This document shows, piece by piece, positions 17,702 through 26,722 of a stretch of DNA of 64,000 bases; position 1 is the stretch's first letter; every line of letters begins with the position of its first letter. Source of the stretch: Pedobacter namyangjuensis (lineage in GTDB: Bacteria; Bacteroidota; Bacteroidia; Sphingobacteriales; Sphingobacteriaceae); the NCBI RefSeq assembly GCF_003313325.1, contig NZ_QMHQ01000006.1:1-64000 (forward strand), given 5' to 3'. The translations under genes were made by a program, and so were the position numbers. The notes beneath the pieces were generated by a model. The model was given only the letters and a program-made list of their open reading frames with translations, did no database searches and was not told the DNA's origin.

Positions 17702-18382
17702 CTATTTTAAAGACACAGATGCTATGTTTTCTACCCCAGCTTGCTTTGCCGTTTGCGCCAATTGCTGTTTTTGTGTAGCCGTTAACTTTCCAGTATTTTT
17801 AATTGTTTGTGCTAACATGGCGTTGTTGTACATAAAACTCATCATCCAATCTGTTTTATCTGTGGCAGATAATTTTGCAATTTGAGTTTTAACAGGTCCC
17901 TTAGCCATATTTCCCCTTATCGCATTGCGAAGATTAATTACCTTTTGCTTACTCGATTTAGTTTGATGATACATCTCCCAATTCCAAGCTATCCCAGTTG
18001 CCAAAATATCGGATATGTAGGTATCTTTTAAACCAAAATCTCTAGATCTTATATTAAACTGATGCATGGTTCTTGAATCAGATAAAAATCGTCTTATTTT
18101 TCCCTTATCTACATTTTTATCATTCGCTACCAACTGATTGAATATTTTTTCTTCGAAACCTCTAAAGTTGCTAAAACCAAAATAAATATAATCGGCATTT
18201 TCAGCCTTACTAGTTCCTTTATTGGCATTATTGAAAGTATTACTCATAACACTTTGGCTCAAAGCATTAAATCCGTGGCCCATGCCTAAACTTTGCGTAG
18301 CACCCGGATCCCATTGCGCCGTAGCGTTTAATCCAACCATCACTAACATCAAAAACAAGGTCTTTTTTAAAAAATTCTCCAT
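17702..18382 (-). CDS. secreted protein of unknown function (DUF6683-like)
   Basis: A 226-residue protein with a clear signal peptide (basic start, hydrophobic LFLMLVMVGL, cleavage after NATA|QW). The mature part is mostly polar and predicted helical, with segments NADYIYFGFSNFRGFEEKIF, FGLKDTYISDILATGIAWNWE and TDWMMSFMYNNAMLAQTI. This arrangement recalls a family of secreted Bacteroidota proteins (DUF6683), but that name is from memory and uncertain. There are no catalytic motifs. It is divergent from tgt. Confidence 0.75.
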   Translation of the reverse strand: MENFLKKTLFLMLVMVGLNATAQWDPGATQSLGMGHGFNALSQSVMSNTFNNANKGTSKAENADYIYFGFSNFRGFEEKIFNQLVANDKNVDKGKIRRFLSDSRTMHQFNIRSRDFGLKDTYISDILATGIAWNWEMYHQTKSSKQKVINLRNAIRGNMAKGPVKTQIAKLSATDKTDWMMSFMYNNAMLAQTIKNTGKLTATQKQQLAQTAKQAGVENIASVSLK

Positions 18383-18486
18383 AACATTAAATGACTTGAC
18401 AACATTTTTATAACCGTTTAAAGCAATTTATTGTTTTTACCTAGCTATTAAACGGCATACCTTAGCTATAGATGCGGTAAAATTGT

Positions 18487-18494
18487 TACTTTTG
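18487..18494 (+). promoter_or_regulatory. -7 box of the tgt promoter
   Basis: TACTTTTG matches TAnnTTTG and ends only eight bases before the tgt ATG at 18503, so the transcript would be nearly leaderless. Confidence 0.5.
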
Positions 18495-18502
18495 CATCCT
18501 AT

Positions 18503-19633
18503 ATGAAATTTAATTTAGAGGCTAACGACCCCCTTTCTAAAGCTAGAGCTGGAACGATTACAACAGCGCATGGCGATATTAAAACACCTATTTTTATGCC
18601 GGTTGGTACTGCCGGAACAGTTAAGGCCGTACACCAAAGAGAGCTAAAAGAAGATATAAATGCGCAAATCATTTTGGGTAATACTTATCACCTTTATCTT
18701 AGACCCGGTTTAGATATTATTGAGCCAGCTGGCGGCTTGCATAAATTTATTGGATGGGACAAACCGATTTTAACCGATAGCGGTGGTTATCAGGTTTATT
18801 CTTTAAGCAAAGTTCGAAAAATTAAGGAAGAAGGTGTTACGTTTAGATCACATATTGATGGCTCTAAACACCTTTTTACCCCAGAATACGCCATGGATAT
18901 TCAGCGTACCATTGGAGCCGATATTATTATGGCTTTTGACGAATGTACGCCATACCCATGCGACTATAAATATGCAGCCAACTCCATTAACATGACACAC
19001 CGCTGGTTAAAGCGTTGTTGCCACAGAGTGGATACTACGGAACCAAAATACGGTTTCGAACAAACCCTCTTTCCTATTGTACAGGGATCTGTATATAAAG
19101 ATTTAAGGGTTAAATCGGCAGAATTTATTGCCTCTATGGAGCGTGAAGGGAATGCTATCGGCGGTTTATCTGTTGGCGAACCTGCCGAAGAAATGTATGG
19201 CATGACCGAAGTTGTTTGCGATATTTTACCTAAAAAAAAACCTAGATATTTGATGGGTGTAGGTACGCCAATCAATATTTTAGAAAATATTGCGTTAGGT
19301 GTAGATATGTTTGATTGCGTAATGCCGACTAGAAATGCTAGAAATGGGATGTTGTTTACCAAAAACGGCATCATTAATATCACCAATAAAAAATGGGCGA
19401 ATGATTTCTCTCCTATTGACGCAGACAGCGATTTGTATGCCGACAAAGTTTACAGCAAAGCATATTTGCGCCATTTAATGCATTCTGGAGAAATGTTGGG
19501 CGCACAAATAGCTACTTTACACAACCTTCATTTTTATATTTGGTTAGTTGGCGAAGCTAGGGCAAAAATTATTTCTGGCGAATTTTATGCTTGGAAAAAT
19601 AAAATGGTTGGTATATTAGGTAACAAACTATAA
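18503..19633 (+). CDS. tgt: queuine tRNA-ribosyltransferase
   Basis: A 376-residue TIM-barrel enzyme that replaces guanine 34 of His, Asp, Asn and Tyr tRNAs with preQ1. Catalytic Asp residues are visible: D92 in LTDSGGYQVYS and D271 in MFDCVMPTRNARNG; GGLSVGEP is the substrate loop. The family's zinc site normally reads CxCxxC followed by a His about 25 residues on (E. coli CDCYTC ... H). Here the aligned stretch is SDLYAD (residues 309-314) before YSKAYLRHL, and only the His (H340, TLHNLHFY) remains. The enzyme therefore probably lacks structural zinc. It abuts the LptF/LptG-type gene with no gap. Confidence 0.95.
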   Translation: MKFNLEANDPLSKARAGTITTAHGDIKTPIFMPVGTAGTVKAVHQRELKEDINAQIILGNTYHLYLRPGLDIIEPAGGLHKFIGWDKPILTDSGGYQVYSLSKVRKIKEEGVTFRSHIDGSKHLFTPEYAMDIQRTIGADIIMAFDECTPYPCDYKYAANSINMTHRWLKRCCHRVDTTEPKYGFEQTLFPIVQGSVYKDLRVKSAEFIASMEREGNAIGGLSVGEPAEEMYGMTEVVCDILPKKKPRYLMGVGTPINILENIALGVDMFDCVMPTRNARNGMLFTKNGIINITNKKWANDFSPIDADSDLYADKVYSKAYLRHLMHSGEMLGAQIATLHNLHFYIWLVGEARAKIISGEFYAWKNKMVGILGNKL

Positions 19634-20737
19634 ATGAACTTCATAAAAAAGCGTTTAAAAATTATTGATGCCTTTATTATAGGTAAATACTTGGGTACGT
19701 TTATGTTCACCTTGGTTTTATTTGTAGTGATAATTGTGATTTTTGATTTATCTGAGAAATTAGACGACTTTTTAAATGCCGATTTAACTTTTTGGCAGGT
19801 CATTACTAGATATTACGCCGGCTCTATTCCCTTTTACGTGAATATGCTATCGCCGTTAATTAATTTTATTGCGGTTATATTTTTTACAGCAAAAATGGCC
19901 GATCAAACTGAAATTGTTCCGATTTTAAGTGGCGGAGTTAGTTTCAACCGCTTTCTGCGTCCTTATTTCATTTCGGCAACGATAATTTTCTCCGCTAACT
20001 TAGCTTCAAACCTTTATGTACTGCCATACACTAATCGCATCAAAAATAAGTTTGAGAATGAGGTAGTTAAGAAAAATGACCCTTTTACGAAGTCTAATAT
20101 TCACATGAAATTAGACAGCAATACTTATATCTTTATTGATAATTTTGATAACCGTACCAATATTGGCTATAGATTTTCATTAGATAGGTTTAAGGGTGAT
20201 GTTCTACAGAAAAAATTGATGGCCGAAAACATTGCCTGGGATTCTGTTAAACGGGTTTGGAAAATGAGCAACTATACCGTTAGAACCATAAACGGACTGA
20301 AAGAACATATGTTCTATGGCACTACGGCGCAGAAAGACACGGTTTTAGATATGCGGCCTGATGATTTCTCTGCATATGAAAATGTATTCGTTGCCATGAG
20401 CGCAAGAGAACTTTCGGACAAGATTAAAAAGGAAAAAATTAGGGGATCAGGGATTATGAACGACCTTCTCTTTGAACAGTATAAAAGATGGTTCCACCCT
20501 TTATCTGCTTACATTCTAACATTAATTGGCGTTGCGCTTTCATCTAGAAAAGTGCGTGGCGGCGTGGGTCTACCGTTAGGCGTAGGTATAATTTTGAGCT
20601 TTGCCTATATTGTTTTTAATCAGTTCGCTCAAATGTTTTCTACAAAAGGGGGCTTACCACCACTTTTAGCAGTTTTACTACCTACCATATTTTTTGGTTT
20701 ATTAGGTATATATTTGCTTCGAAGAGCACCTAAATAA
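19634..20737 (+). CDS. LptF/LptG family permease
   Basis: A 367-residue inner-membrane protein of the YjgP/YjgQ family, part of the ABC system (LptB2FG) that extracts lipopolysaccharide from the inner membrane. Three N-terminal helices (about 12-35, 55-78, 95-118) precede a periplasmic beta-jellyroll region (about 125-265), and three helices follow (about 280-365). The start ATG lies immediately after the tgt stop, and its stop shares a base with the next ATG, so tgt, this gene and the EamA gene form one tightly packed operon. Whether it plays the LptF or LptG part cannot be decided here. Confidence 0.9.
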   Translation: MNFIKKRLKIIDAFIIGKYLGTFMFTLVLFVVIIVIFDLSEKLDDFLNADLTFWQVITRYYAGSIPFYVNMLSPLINFIAVIFFTAKMADQTEIVPILSGGVSFNRFLRPYFISATIIFSANLASNLYVLPYTNRIKNKFENEVVKKNDPFTKSNIHMKLDSNTYIFIDNFDNRTNIGYRFSLDRFKGDVLQKKLMAENIAWDSVKRVWKMSNYTVRTINGLKEHMFYGTTAQKDTVLDMRPDDFSAYENVFVAMSARELSDKIKKEKIRGSGIMNDLLFEQYKRWFHPLSAYILTLIGVALSSRKVRGGVGLPLGVGIILSFAYIVFNQFAQMFSTKGGLPPLLAVLLPTIFFGLLGIYLLRRAPK

Positions 20738-21630
20738 TGGAACCAGCTATTAAGCACAGCGATACAAAAAACCTTTTCGTACTACATCTTACAGTTTTTG
20801 TTTGGGGTTTTACTGGCATTTTAGGTGCGTTAATTTCAATTAACGCCGTACAATTGGTATGGTATCGCGTTGGCATTGCCTCTATCTCTTTATTTGCATA
20901 CTTCCTTTTTAGCAAAACCGACATTAAAGTTAGCAGGTCAAAATTTATCAAATTTTTTCTTACCGGAGGTGTGGTAGCCATTCATTGGATATTGTTCTTC
21001 CATTCTATTAAGGTAGCCAATGTATCGGTAGCGCTAATTTGTTTGTCGTCTGTAACGCTTTTCATAGCCATTTTAGAGCCATTGGTAAAAAAGCAAACTA
21101 TCTCCAAAGGGGATATTTTTATAGGGTTAGTGATTATTCTAGGCATCTATTTAATTTTCAAATTCGAGTCGAAACACACAACAGGAATCATATTTGGGCT
21201 ATTATCTGCACTCTCAGCTAGTATTTTCGCCACCATAAATTCTACGTTGGTGCAAAAAACCGATGCAAGCATTATTGGCTTATACGAGCTTACTGGCGCA
21301 TTTTTCTGGGTAACGCTACTCCGCTTTTTCGATGGCACACTAGCCAACGAAACATTCAGCCTATCCATTAGCGATTGGGGCTATTTAATACTTCTAGGAA
21401 CAGTTTGTACAGCGCTAGCATACGTGGCTGGTGTAGCTGTAATGCGTACCATCTCGGCATTTAGGGTGGCTCTAATTACGAACCTTGAACCGGTTTACGG
21501 TATCATTTTAGCTTTCATTTTGTTGGGCACAAAAGAGCAAATGACTGGTGGTTTTTACCTTGGATCGTTGCTTATTTTAGCAGCTGTTTTCGTTTATCCC
21601 ATCTATAAAAAACGTCGCTCGAAGAGTTAA
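20737..21630 (+). CDS. EamA family (drug/metabolite) transporter
   Basis: A 297-residue inner-membrane transporter with ten hydrophobic segments forming two five-helix EamA repeats (about residues 10-140 and 150-290). The second repeat carries TNLEPVYGIILAFILLGTKEQ, the usual conserved Glu-Pro loop. Family members export amino acids, nucleotides or other metabolites; the substrate here is unknown. It overlaps the LptF/LptG-type gene by one base (TAATGG) and is the last gene of the tgt operon. Confidence 0.9.
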   Translation: MEPAIKHSDTKNLFVLHLTVFVWGFTGILGALISINAVQLVWYRVGIASISLFAYFLFSKTDIKVSRSKFIKFFLTGGVVAIHWILFFHSIKVANVSVALICLSSVTLFIAILEPLVKKQTISKGDIFIGLVIILGIYLIFKFESKHTTGIIFGLLSALSASIFATINSTLVQKTDASIIGLYELTGAFFWVTLLRFFDGTLANETFSLSISDWGYLILLGTVCTALAYVAGVAVMRTISAFRVALITNLEPVYGIILAFILLGTKEQMTGGFYLGSLLILAAVFVYPIYKKRRSKS

Positions 21631-22565
21631 ATATAACCAACCCGGACGCCACAAGCGTAAATCTTATTGCAATCTTTTGCTTTTACGAAGACCTTTTGCA
21701 ACCATTATTAAGCAAAATAAGGAATTAAAATTCGAGAAATTTATCGGCAAATTTTGGCAGATACACTGTCGTCGAGACATCGTTTTAAGAAGCTTAAAAC
21801 CGCTAAGACAAAGTAAAAATCACTGTCTTTAGACTCTCTTTTTTTGATGCTGCAACACTTTAAAAAGACACCAAAATATGAGTGAAATAGTCAATCATTC
21901 ACATCGTACAAACTGCTAAAACAGACCAAAAACAAGTCCATCATTTTGCCTAAAAACCGTTTCCAGACTACAAGCAAAATCAAAAAAAGCAATCGAAAAA
22001 ATCTATAGTTTCAAGAGCCAACATCACATAAACGGAACCTAAAAAACGACATTAAAAACGTCAAAACAAGAGGTGAAAAATCAGCACAAAAGCATATTCA
22101 AAAGCTCGAAATTCACGATCAAAAACTGACCGTGAAACATATAAAATTTCGTTTAAATTTTTCTCGAAAATCTTTGCAAGATACATCCTAAAATATGCAT
22201 TTTTTTGCTTAAAATTACGGCAGAAAAAGTTGAGGTTAGTAGAGAAGTATTTGCTTAAAATGCATACAAATTAGAAAAATAGATGTTTTTTTAATGCTTA
22301 AAAACAACCTTAATAGTGTAATGTATATAGAAAATATAAACTATATTTAAAAACCGTTAAAAACTATCCTTAGCTATTGAAAAACAAGAATAAAAAGGTG
22401 TAGTAGAAAAAAAAATAAGTTTATTTAAAATTTATATAAATTTAAAAATCAACACTTTATTAAACTTTAATTAAACTTAAAAATAAAATAATTAATAAAA
22501 TTAAAATCGCTAAAAACTAATAATTTTAGCAAACCAAACTAAAACAAAAACTAAAACTTAATAAA
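21631..22565. other. long A-rich non-coding stretch
   Basis: There are 935 bases without an open frame of useful size on either strand. From about 21840 to 22200 the plus strand is rich in A and C and poor in G and T. From 22200 to 22565 it is extremely AT-rich. TTGCTTAAAAT occurs twice (near 22206 and 22251) and a relative, TGCTTAAAAAC, at about 22294, with ATGCAT- or ATGCATA-type neighbours. No terminator, tRNA or known RNA is recognised. Confidence 0.6.
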
Positions 22566-25349
22566 ATGCTGAAAATCAAAATATTTACAATAATTATATT
22601 AAGTTTTATTTCACAAATAGTTTTTGCTCAAATTTTCGACAGTGAACAAAACCCACTTAGTGTAAAATTTAGAAAAATAAGCACAAGTGGCTTTACCATC
22701 CTATACCCTACCGAGCTTGAAAAAGAAGCACAGCGAATGGCAAATACACTAGTGAAAATATACCCAGAAATTGCGAAGGATTTAAAGGCTCAAAAAACAA
22801 CAATTCCAGTGGTACTACAGAACCGTGGAACAACGGCAAATGGCTTCGTTCAACTGGCTCCAAAAAAGGCGCAATTTTACACCACTCCGCCGCAGCAATT
22901 TGATAGTCAGGATTGGCTTAACAATTTGGCTGTTCACGAACTTAGGCACGTTGCGCAGTTCGATAAAATTACAGGCGAAAAGGGCAAACCATTTCCGGAA
23001 GAAATATACTTTGCCTACATGGGCGCCGCAGTGCCAACTTGGTTCTTCGAAGGTGATGCGGTAAGCATAGAAACTTCGCTAACAAACGCCGGTAGAGGAA
23101 GGCAACCATCGTGGGTAATGCCTTTTAGAACTTCGTTACTTAGCGACAAAAATTTCTCCTATTCAAAATCCTATTTCGGATCGCAAAAAGACATCACCCC
23201 TGGTTATTACCAACTCGGTTATTTGATGGTTTCTGAAATGCGAAAAAATTTCGGCAACTCCATTTCCGACAGCCTACTTTCAGATATTAACAAAAGACCG
23301 CTTAGACTCTATCCATTTTCTAAAAGCCTGAAAAAGTTTACCTCCAAAAATACAAAGCAATTCTATGAGCAAACTTTGGCAACGCTTAAAGCTGAGTGGC
23401 AAAAACAAGATGAGCAAAATGAAAGTGAAAATTATGAACCATTAAATCGCTCTGCGAAAATTGCCAGCAATTATTTTTTGCCAACTGAGCTACAAAACGG
23501 AAAAATACTCGCTCTTAAACAAACTAAAAGCGAGACGCCGGGGTTCGTCATCATAAATGAAAAGAAAATCGAACAGAGGCTGTTTAAAATCGGTTTTCAG
23601 GAACAGCCTTGGTTCAGTTACCATAATGGTGTATTAGTTTGGGACGAAATAAGATTTGACCCGAGATACAAACAAAGGAGCTACAGCGTAATTTGTAGTT
23701 ACGATTTCTCAACTGGCAAGAAAAAGCAATTAACCCAAAGAAGCAGGCTCTTCTCTCCTTCCCTATCGGGCGACGGGAAAAAAATTGTGGCAGTGCAAAT
23801 TGATTTAGGCAACCAATCCAACCTCGTTGTTCTAGATGCGCAAAGCGGAAATATAACAGATACGATTCCAAACACTGAAAATTTGATTCTGCAAACTCCA
23901 GCCCTAAATCAAGACGGATCAAAAGTCACTTACATCAGCGTTAGCGAAAAAGGGAGAGCACTTTGGTTGCTAGCGAACGGAATTACAAGAAAATTAATTG
24001 ATGAGACAAATCAGCAATTAGCCAGACCGATATTCTTTAACGAACAAATAGTTTTTAACGCTCACCTAAGCGGAGTAGATAATATCTACAGCATAAGTAT
24101 CGTCGACAAAAAAATAATGGCGCTAACGTCAGCAAAATACGGCGCCTTTAATGCGAATATTACAAAAAATGGAAAGTCGATGTTATTCAACAATTTTCAC
24201 TTAATGGGATACGAAGTTGCAAAAACGGAGATTAAACCTAAAGCTGTTCAAGAAAATCACTTTGTATACTTCGGAAAAAGCGCTGACGAATTAGTTGGAG
24301 CGAAAAATATTTTTGTAAACATACCTGACAGCAACTTTGCGAGCCTAAGATACAGCCGATTTTCAAACCTCTTCAATTTCCATAGCATTAGTCCGACTGT
24401 TGATGAAAACGACAGATTTGGTCTACAGCTAAAATCAAATGATCTGCTTAACAATTTTGATTTTTTTGCCGGGGCAAATTACCACAGCGATTTACGCCGA
24501 ATAGAATACAACGCTGGCTTTAACCTTAAAAGTTTTTTCCCGGTTTTTAGCGCAACTTTTCGCAACAGACCAAGGCTTGCCTATTACAACTATCAAAATT
24601 CTATTTACGAAGCTAATTGGAGGGAAAACTTTATTGATTTGAAAGCAACTGTGCCGTTAAGCATAAATGCCTACAACCACAATTACAGTTTAGTGGGCGA
24701 AATTGGAACTAGTTACACCAAAAGAAATTTTGAAGCCCGCGAAGCGCAGCTTTTTAGTAGCAACTTAAATTTTCCGATGAGTTACAAGCTCGGTTTTAGC
24801 CATAGCATTAGAACCGCAGAGCGAGATGTAGCACCACGATGGGCACAATCCTTTAGTTTTAGCTATTACAACCAACCTTTTGATACTAGGCTAAATGGCG
24901 ACTTATTTGCATTCGGAAGTATTTTTTATTTCCCGGGCGTAGCGAAAAACCACTCTTTAACCGCGAGCTTTAATTACCAAAAAAGTAGCGGAAACTTGCG
25001 TTTTAACAATGAAATAAATACCGTTTATGGTTACGGTCAAATTCGGGCAAAAAGCCTTTTGAAAAATACGCTATTGCTAAATTACCGGTTTCCTTTTGCG
25101 TTTCCGGATACCGAAATTGCCTCATTGGCTTACATAAAAAATTTAAGGGGAGGATTTTTTAGCCACTATGAAAATATAGGTACCGAAACTAATTTGACAG
25201 AACCTAAAACATTTGGCTTTGAATTGCGTAGTAGTATGAACTTGTTGCGCTACCAACCTGTAGTTGATTTAGGAGCGAGGCTTGTTTTTGTAAATAAAGT
25301 CTACAATCAAAACCCAATTGTAGAGTTAATTTTTAATTATAGTTTTTAA
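22566..25349 (+). CDS. secreted HELRH metalloprotease with beta-propeller and beta-barrel-like C-terminus
   Basis: A 927-residue protein with a signal peptide (cleavage near VFA|QIF, residue 21). The N-terminal domain (about 25-270) is a gluzincin-type metallopeptidase: HELRHVAQFDK gives H124, E125 and H128, and FFEGDAVS supplies the third ligand E162. The middle (about 285-560) has repeated strands with SPSLSGDGKKIVAV- and LNQDGSKVTYIS-type motifs of a TolB/WD40-like propeller. The end (about 600-927) has alternating aromatic strands and finishes VELIFNYSF, a final Phe typical of an outer-membrane beta-barrel. It is probably anchored in the outer membrane; the target is unknown. The leader is long and A-rich. 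Confidence 0.82.
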   Translation: MLKIKIFTIIILSFISQIVFAQIFDSEQNPLSVKFRKISTSGFTILYPTELEKEAQRMANTLVKIYPEIAKDLKAQKTTIPVVLQNRGTTANGFVQLAPKKAQFYTTPPQQFDSQDWLNNLAVHELRHVAQFDKITGEKGKPFPEEIYFAYMGAAVPTWFFEGDAVSIETSLTNAGRGRQPSWVMPFRTSLLSDKNFSYSKSYFGSQKDITPGYYQLGYLMVSEMRKNFGNSISDSLLSDINKRPLRLYPFSKSLKKFTSKNTKQFYEQTLATLKAEWQKQDEQNESENYEPLNRSAKIASNYFLPTELQNGKILALKQTKSETPGFVIINEKKIEQRLFKIGFQEQPWFSYHNGVLVWDEIRFDPRYKQRSYSVICSYDFSTGKKKQLTQRSRLFSPSLSGDGKKIVAVQIDLGNQSNLVVLDAQSGNITDTIPNTENLILQTPALNQDGSKVTYISVSEKGRALWLLANGITRKLIDETNQQLARPIFFNEQIVFNAHLSGVDNIYSISIVDKKIMALTSAKYGAFNANITKNGKSMLFNNFHLMGYEVAKTEIKPKAVQENHFVYFGKSADELVGAKNIFVNIPDSNFASLRYSRFSNLFNFHSISPTVDENDRFGLQLKSNDLLNNFDFFAGANYHSDLRRIEYNAGFNLKSFFPVFSATFRNRPRLAYYNYQNSIYEANWRENFIDLKATVPLSINAYNHNYSLVGEIGTSYTKRNFEAREAQLFSSNLNFPMSYKLGFSHSIRTAERDVAPRWAQSFSFSYYNQPFDTRLNGDLFAFGSIFYFPGVAKNHSLTASFNYQKSSGNLRFNNEINTVYGYGQIRAKSLLKNTLLLNYRFPFAFPDTEIASLAYIKNLRGGFFSHYENIGTETNLTEPKTFGFELRSSMNLLRYQPVVDLGARLVFVNKVYNQNPIVELIFNYSF

Positions 25350-25379
25350 CCATTAAATTGCCTTAAACCGAACAATCTT

Positions 25380-25664
25380 ATGAAAACAAAAACCATCATT
25401 ATCATCATCCTAACTATGTTGCTTACTATTTTTCTAATGGTAAACAGCGATCCGGTTGATTTCGATTTTCTAATTGGCGCACCAGTTCCTGTTTCAAAAC
25501 TGTTAGTAATCGGCATTTGTATATTGATAGGCTTTATCCTCGGCTTCTTAGTAGGAAGGCCAAGAAAAACCGTAACGAGTTATGATACTGAGATTGAAAA
25601 AGGCTTTCATAACCAGGAGAACAAATCGACTTTAAGTGATGAGGATAGAGACTACATCAGTTAA
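25380..25664 (+). CDS. LapA-like small membrane protein
   Basis: A 94-residue protein with two membrane helices (about 4-22 and 40-60), separated by NSDPVDFDFLIGAPVPVSK, and a polar C-terminal tail. This is the LapA (DUF1049) pattern, in which a short loop matching 'N...v.f.l..p..vpl' precedes the second helix with GxxxG steps (GFILGFLVGR). In E. coli LapA helps regulate LPS synthesis. The gene follows the metalloprotease gene by 30 bases and ends at a terminator. Confidence 0.75.
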   Translation: MKTKTIIIIILTMLLTIFLMVNSDPVDFDFLIGAPVPVSKLLVIGICILIGFILGFLVGRPRKTVTSYDTEIEKGFHNQENKSTLSDEDRDYIS

Positions 25665-25683
25665 TTAAAAAAAATCGTAAATA

Positions 25684-25722
25684 AAAAAGCCATCTTTCAT
25701 ATCAGAAAGATGGCTTTTCTAT
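25684..25722. terminator. bidirectional terminator
   Basis: AAAAAGCCATCTTTC and GAAAGATGGCTTTTCT form a perfect stem with an ATATCA loop and A- and T-tracts on both sides. It separates the LapA-like gene from the convergent PepSY-like gene. Confidence 0.88.
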
Positions 25723-25742
25723 GTCTAATTAGGCTATAATTC

Positions 25743-26192
25743 CTATTTGTCTATTCTCAAAAATTCGCCTGTCAAACTAAACTTTAACTCTAGGCCGTTA
25801 GATAATTGAATTTCCTGATCATTTACGTCCAATTCCCATTCGGTAATTACAGCCGTAGGGTAATTTGCCTTTGAGTATGCCAATAACGAAGCTGGGATAA
25901 CGCTATCTGGTAATTGGCTGGTGCTTTTTACACTTGTTACAACACCGGCTTCAGTAAATTCCAATTTAACGCCATTTACTAAAACAACTTCGTATTCATT
26001 TACCAAATCATCCCTATCTTTCACAATTCTAGCAACTGCAACGCCATTAAAATGCGTGGTTAAATAAGCTTTTGCTGACGCAGAAAGCTCGCTTTCTTGT
26101 ACTACTGTTTCATCTTTATCACATCCTGTTAAAACAAACGCAAGGGCTAAAGCAAAGCTTAGTTGGATCAATACTCTTTTTAAAGTTTTCAT
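25743..26192 (-). CDS. PepSY-like domain lipoprotein
   Basis: A 149-residue lipoprotein: the hydrophobic start ends in LTGC (Cys24) followed by Asp residues. Two copies of a PepSY-like repeat (the PF11396-type 'putative beta-lactamase-inhibitor-like' fold) follow: AKAYLTTHFNGVAVARIVKDRDDLVNEYEVVL (shown in part) and LLAYSKANYPTAVITEWELDVNDQEIQL in abbreviated form. These proteins are periplasmic and of unknown ligand. It lies 21 bases downstream of a second PepSY-like gene and behind a two-component system on the same strand, so it is likely a target or a modulator of that system. Confidence 0.8.
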   Translation of the reverse strand: MKTLKRVLIQLSFALALAFVLTGCDKDETVVQESELSASAKAYLTTHFNGVAVARIVKDRDDLVNEYEVVLVNGVKLEFTEAGVVTSVKSTSQLPDSVIPASLLAYSKANYPTAVITEWELDVNDQEIQLSNGLELKFSLTGEFLRIDK

Positions 26193-26213
26193 GTGTAATT
26201 ATTATATTAAAAT

Positions 26214-26648
26214 TTATAGAATTTTGTTAACTATTTTTCCGTTTTTATCCAACACAACATCCTTCTCTAGTTTTTGTTTTTTAAGCTCAACGCGATAAAA
26301 CACCTGTTTATCGACTTCAAACCAATCAACATCGTCAATGCGGTATCCTTTAAAATTATCGCTTATACTTTTGGAGACAACAACAGGTAAATTCTTTGCC
26401 GGTATATCTTTTTTCTGTTTAACAATGGAACCTTTTTTATCCAGCCAAGCTTCGCAATCTGTGGCACCAAGGTTAAAATCCGCATTATACAAATCTCCTT
26501 TTAACTCCCATTCAACTTTCGAAGCATTTGGAAAAACTTGTTTGAACGTATTAACAACAACTGAAGGAACTTTATCTGCAGCAATATCTTGCGCAAAAAC
26601 TAAGGTCGAAAAGAATAAGCCGGTAACAATTAACATTATCTTTTTCAT
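26214..26648 (-). CDS. PepSY-like domain periplasmic protein
   Basis: A 144-residue protein with a cleavable signal peptide (LFFSTLVFAQ, cleavage after FA|Q). The mature part holds two PepSY-like repeats, with VVNTFKQVFPNASKVEWELKG and a second FKGYRIDDVDWFEVDKQVFY; both end in a turn such as DKKGSIVKQ or DKNGKIVNK. Same family as its downstream neighbour, but without a lipid anchor. The two genes and the upstream kinase/regulator form a four-gene minus-strand cluster, an arrangement seen repeatedly in Bacteroidota. Confidence 0.82.
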   Translation of the reverse strand: MKKIMLIVTGLFFSTLVFAQDIAADKVPSVVVNTFKQVFPNASKVEWELKGDLYNADFNLGATDCEAWLDKKGSIVKQKKDIPAKNLPVVVSKSISDNFKGYRIDDVDWFEVDKQVFYRVELKKQKLEKDVVLDKNGKIVNKIL

Positions 26649-26722
26649 GATATTTAATTTTAATTAAAAATTTATACCACAAAGAAAGTACTCAATACTG
26701 AAAAGAAACTGGAAGATTGAAT

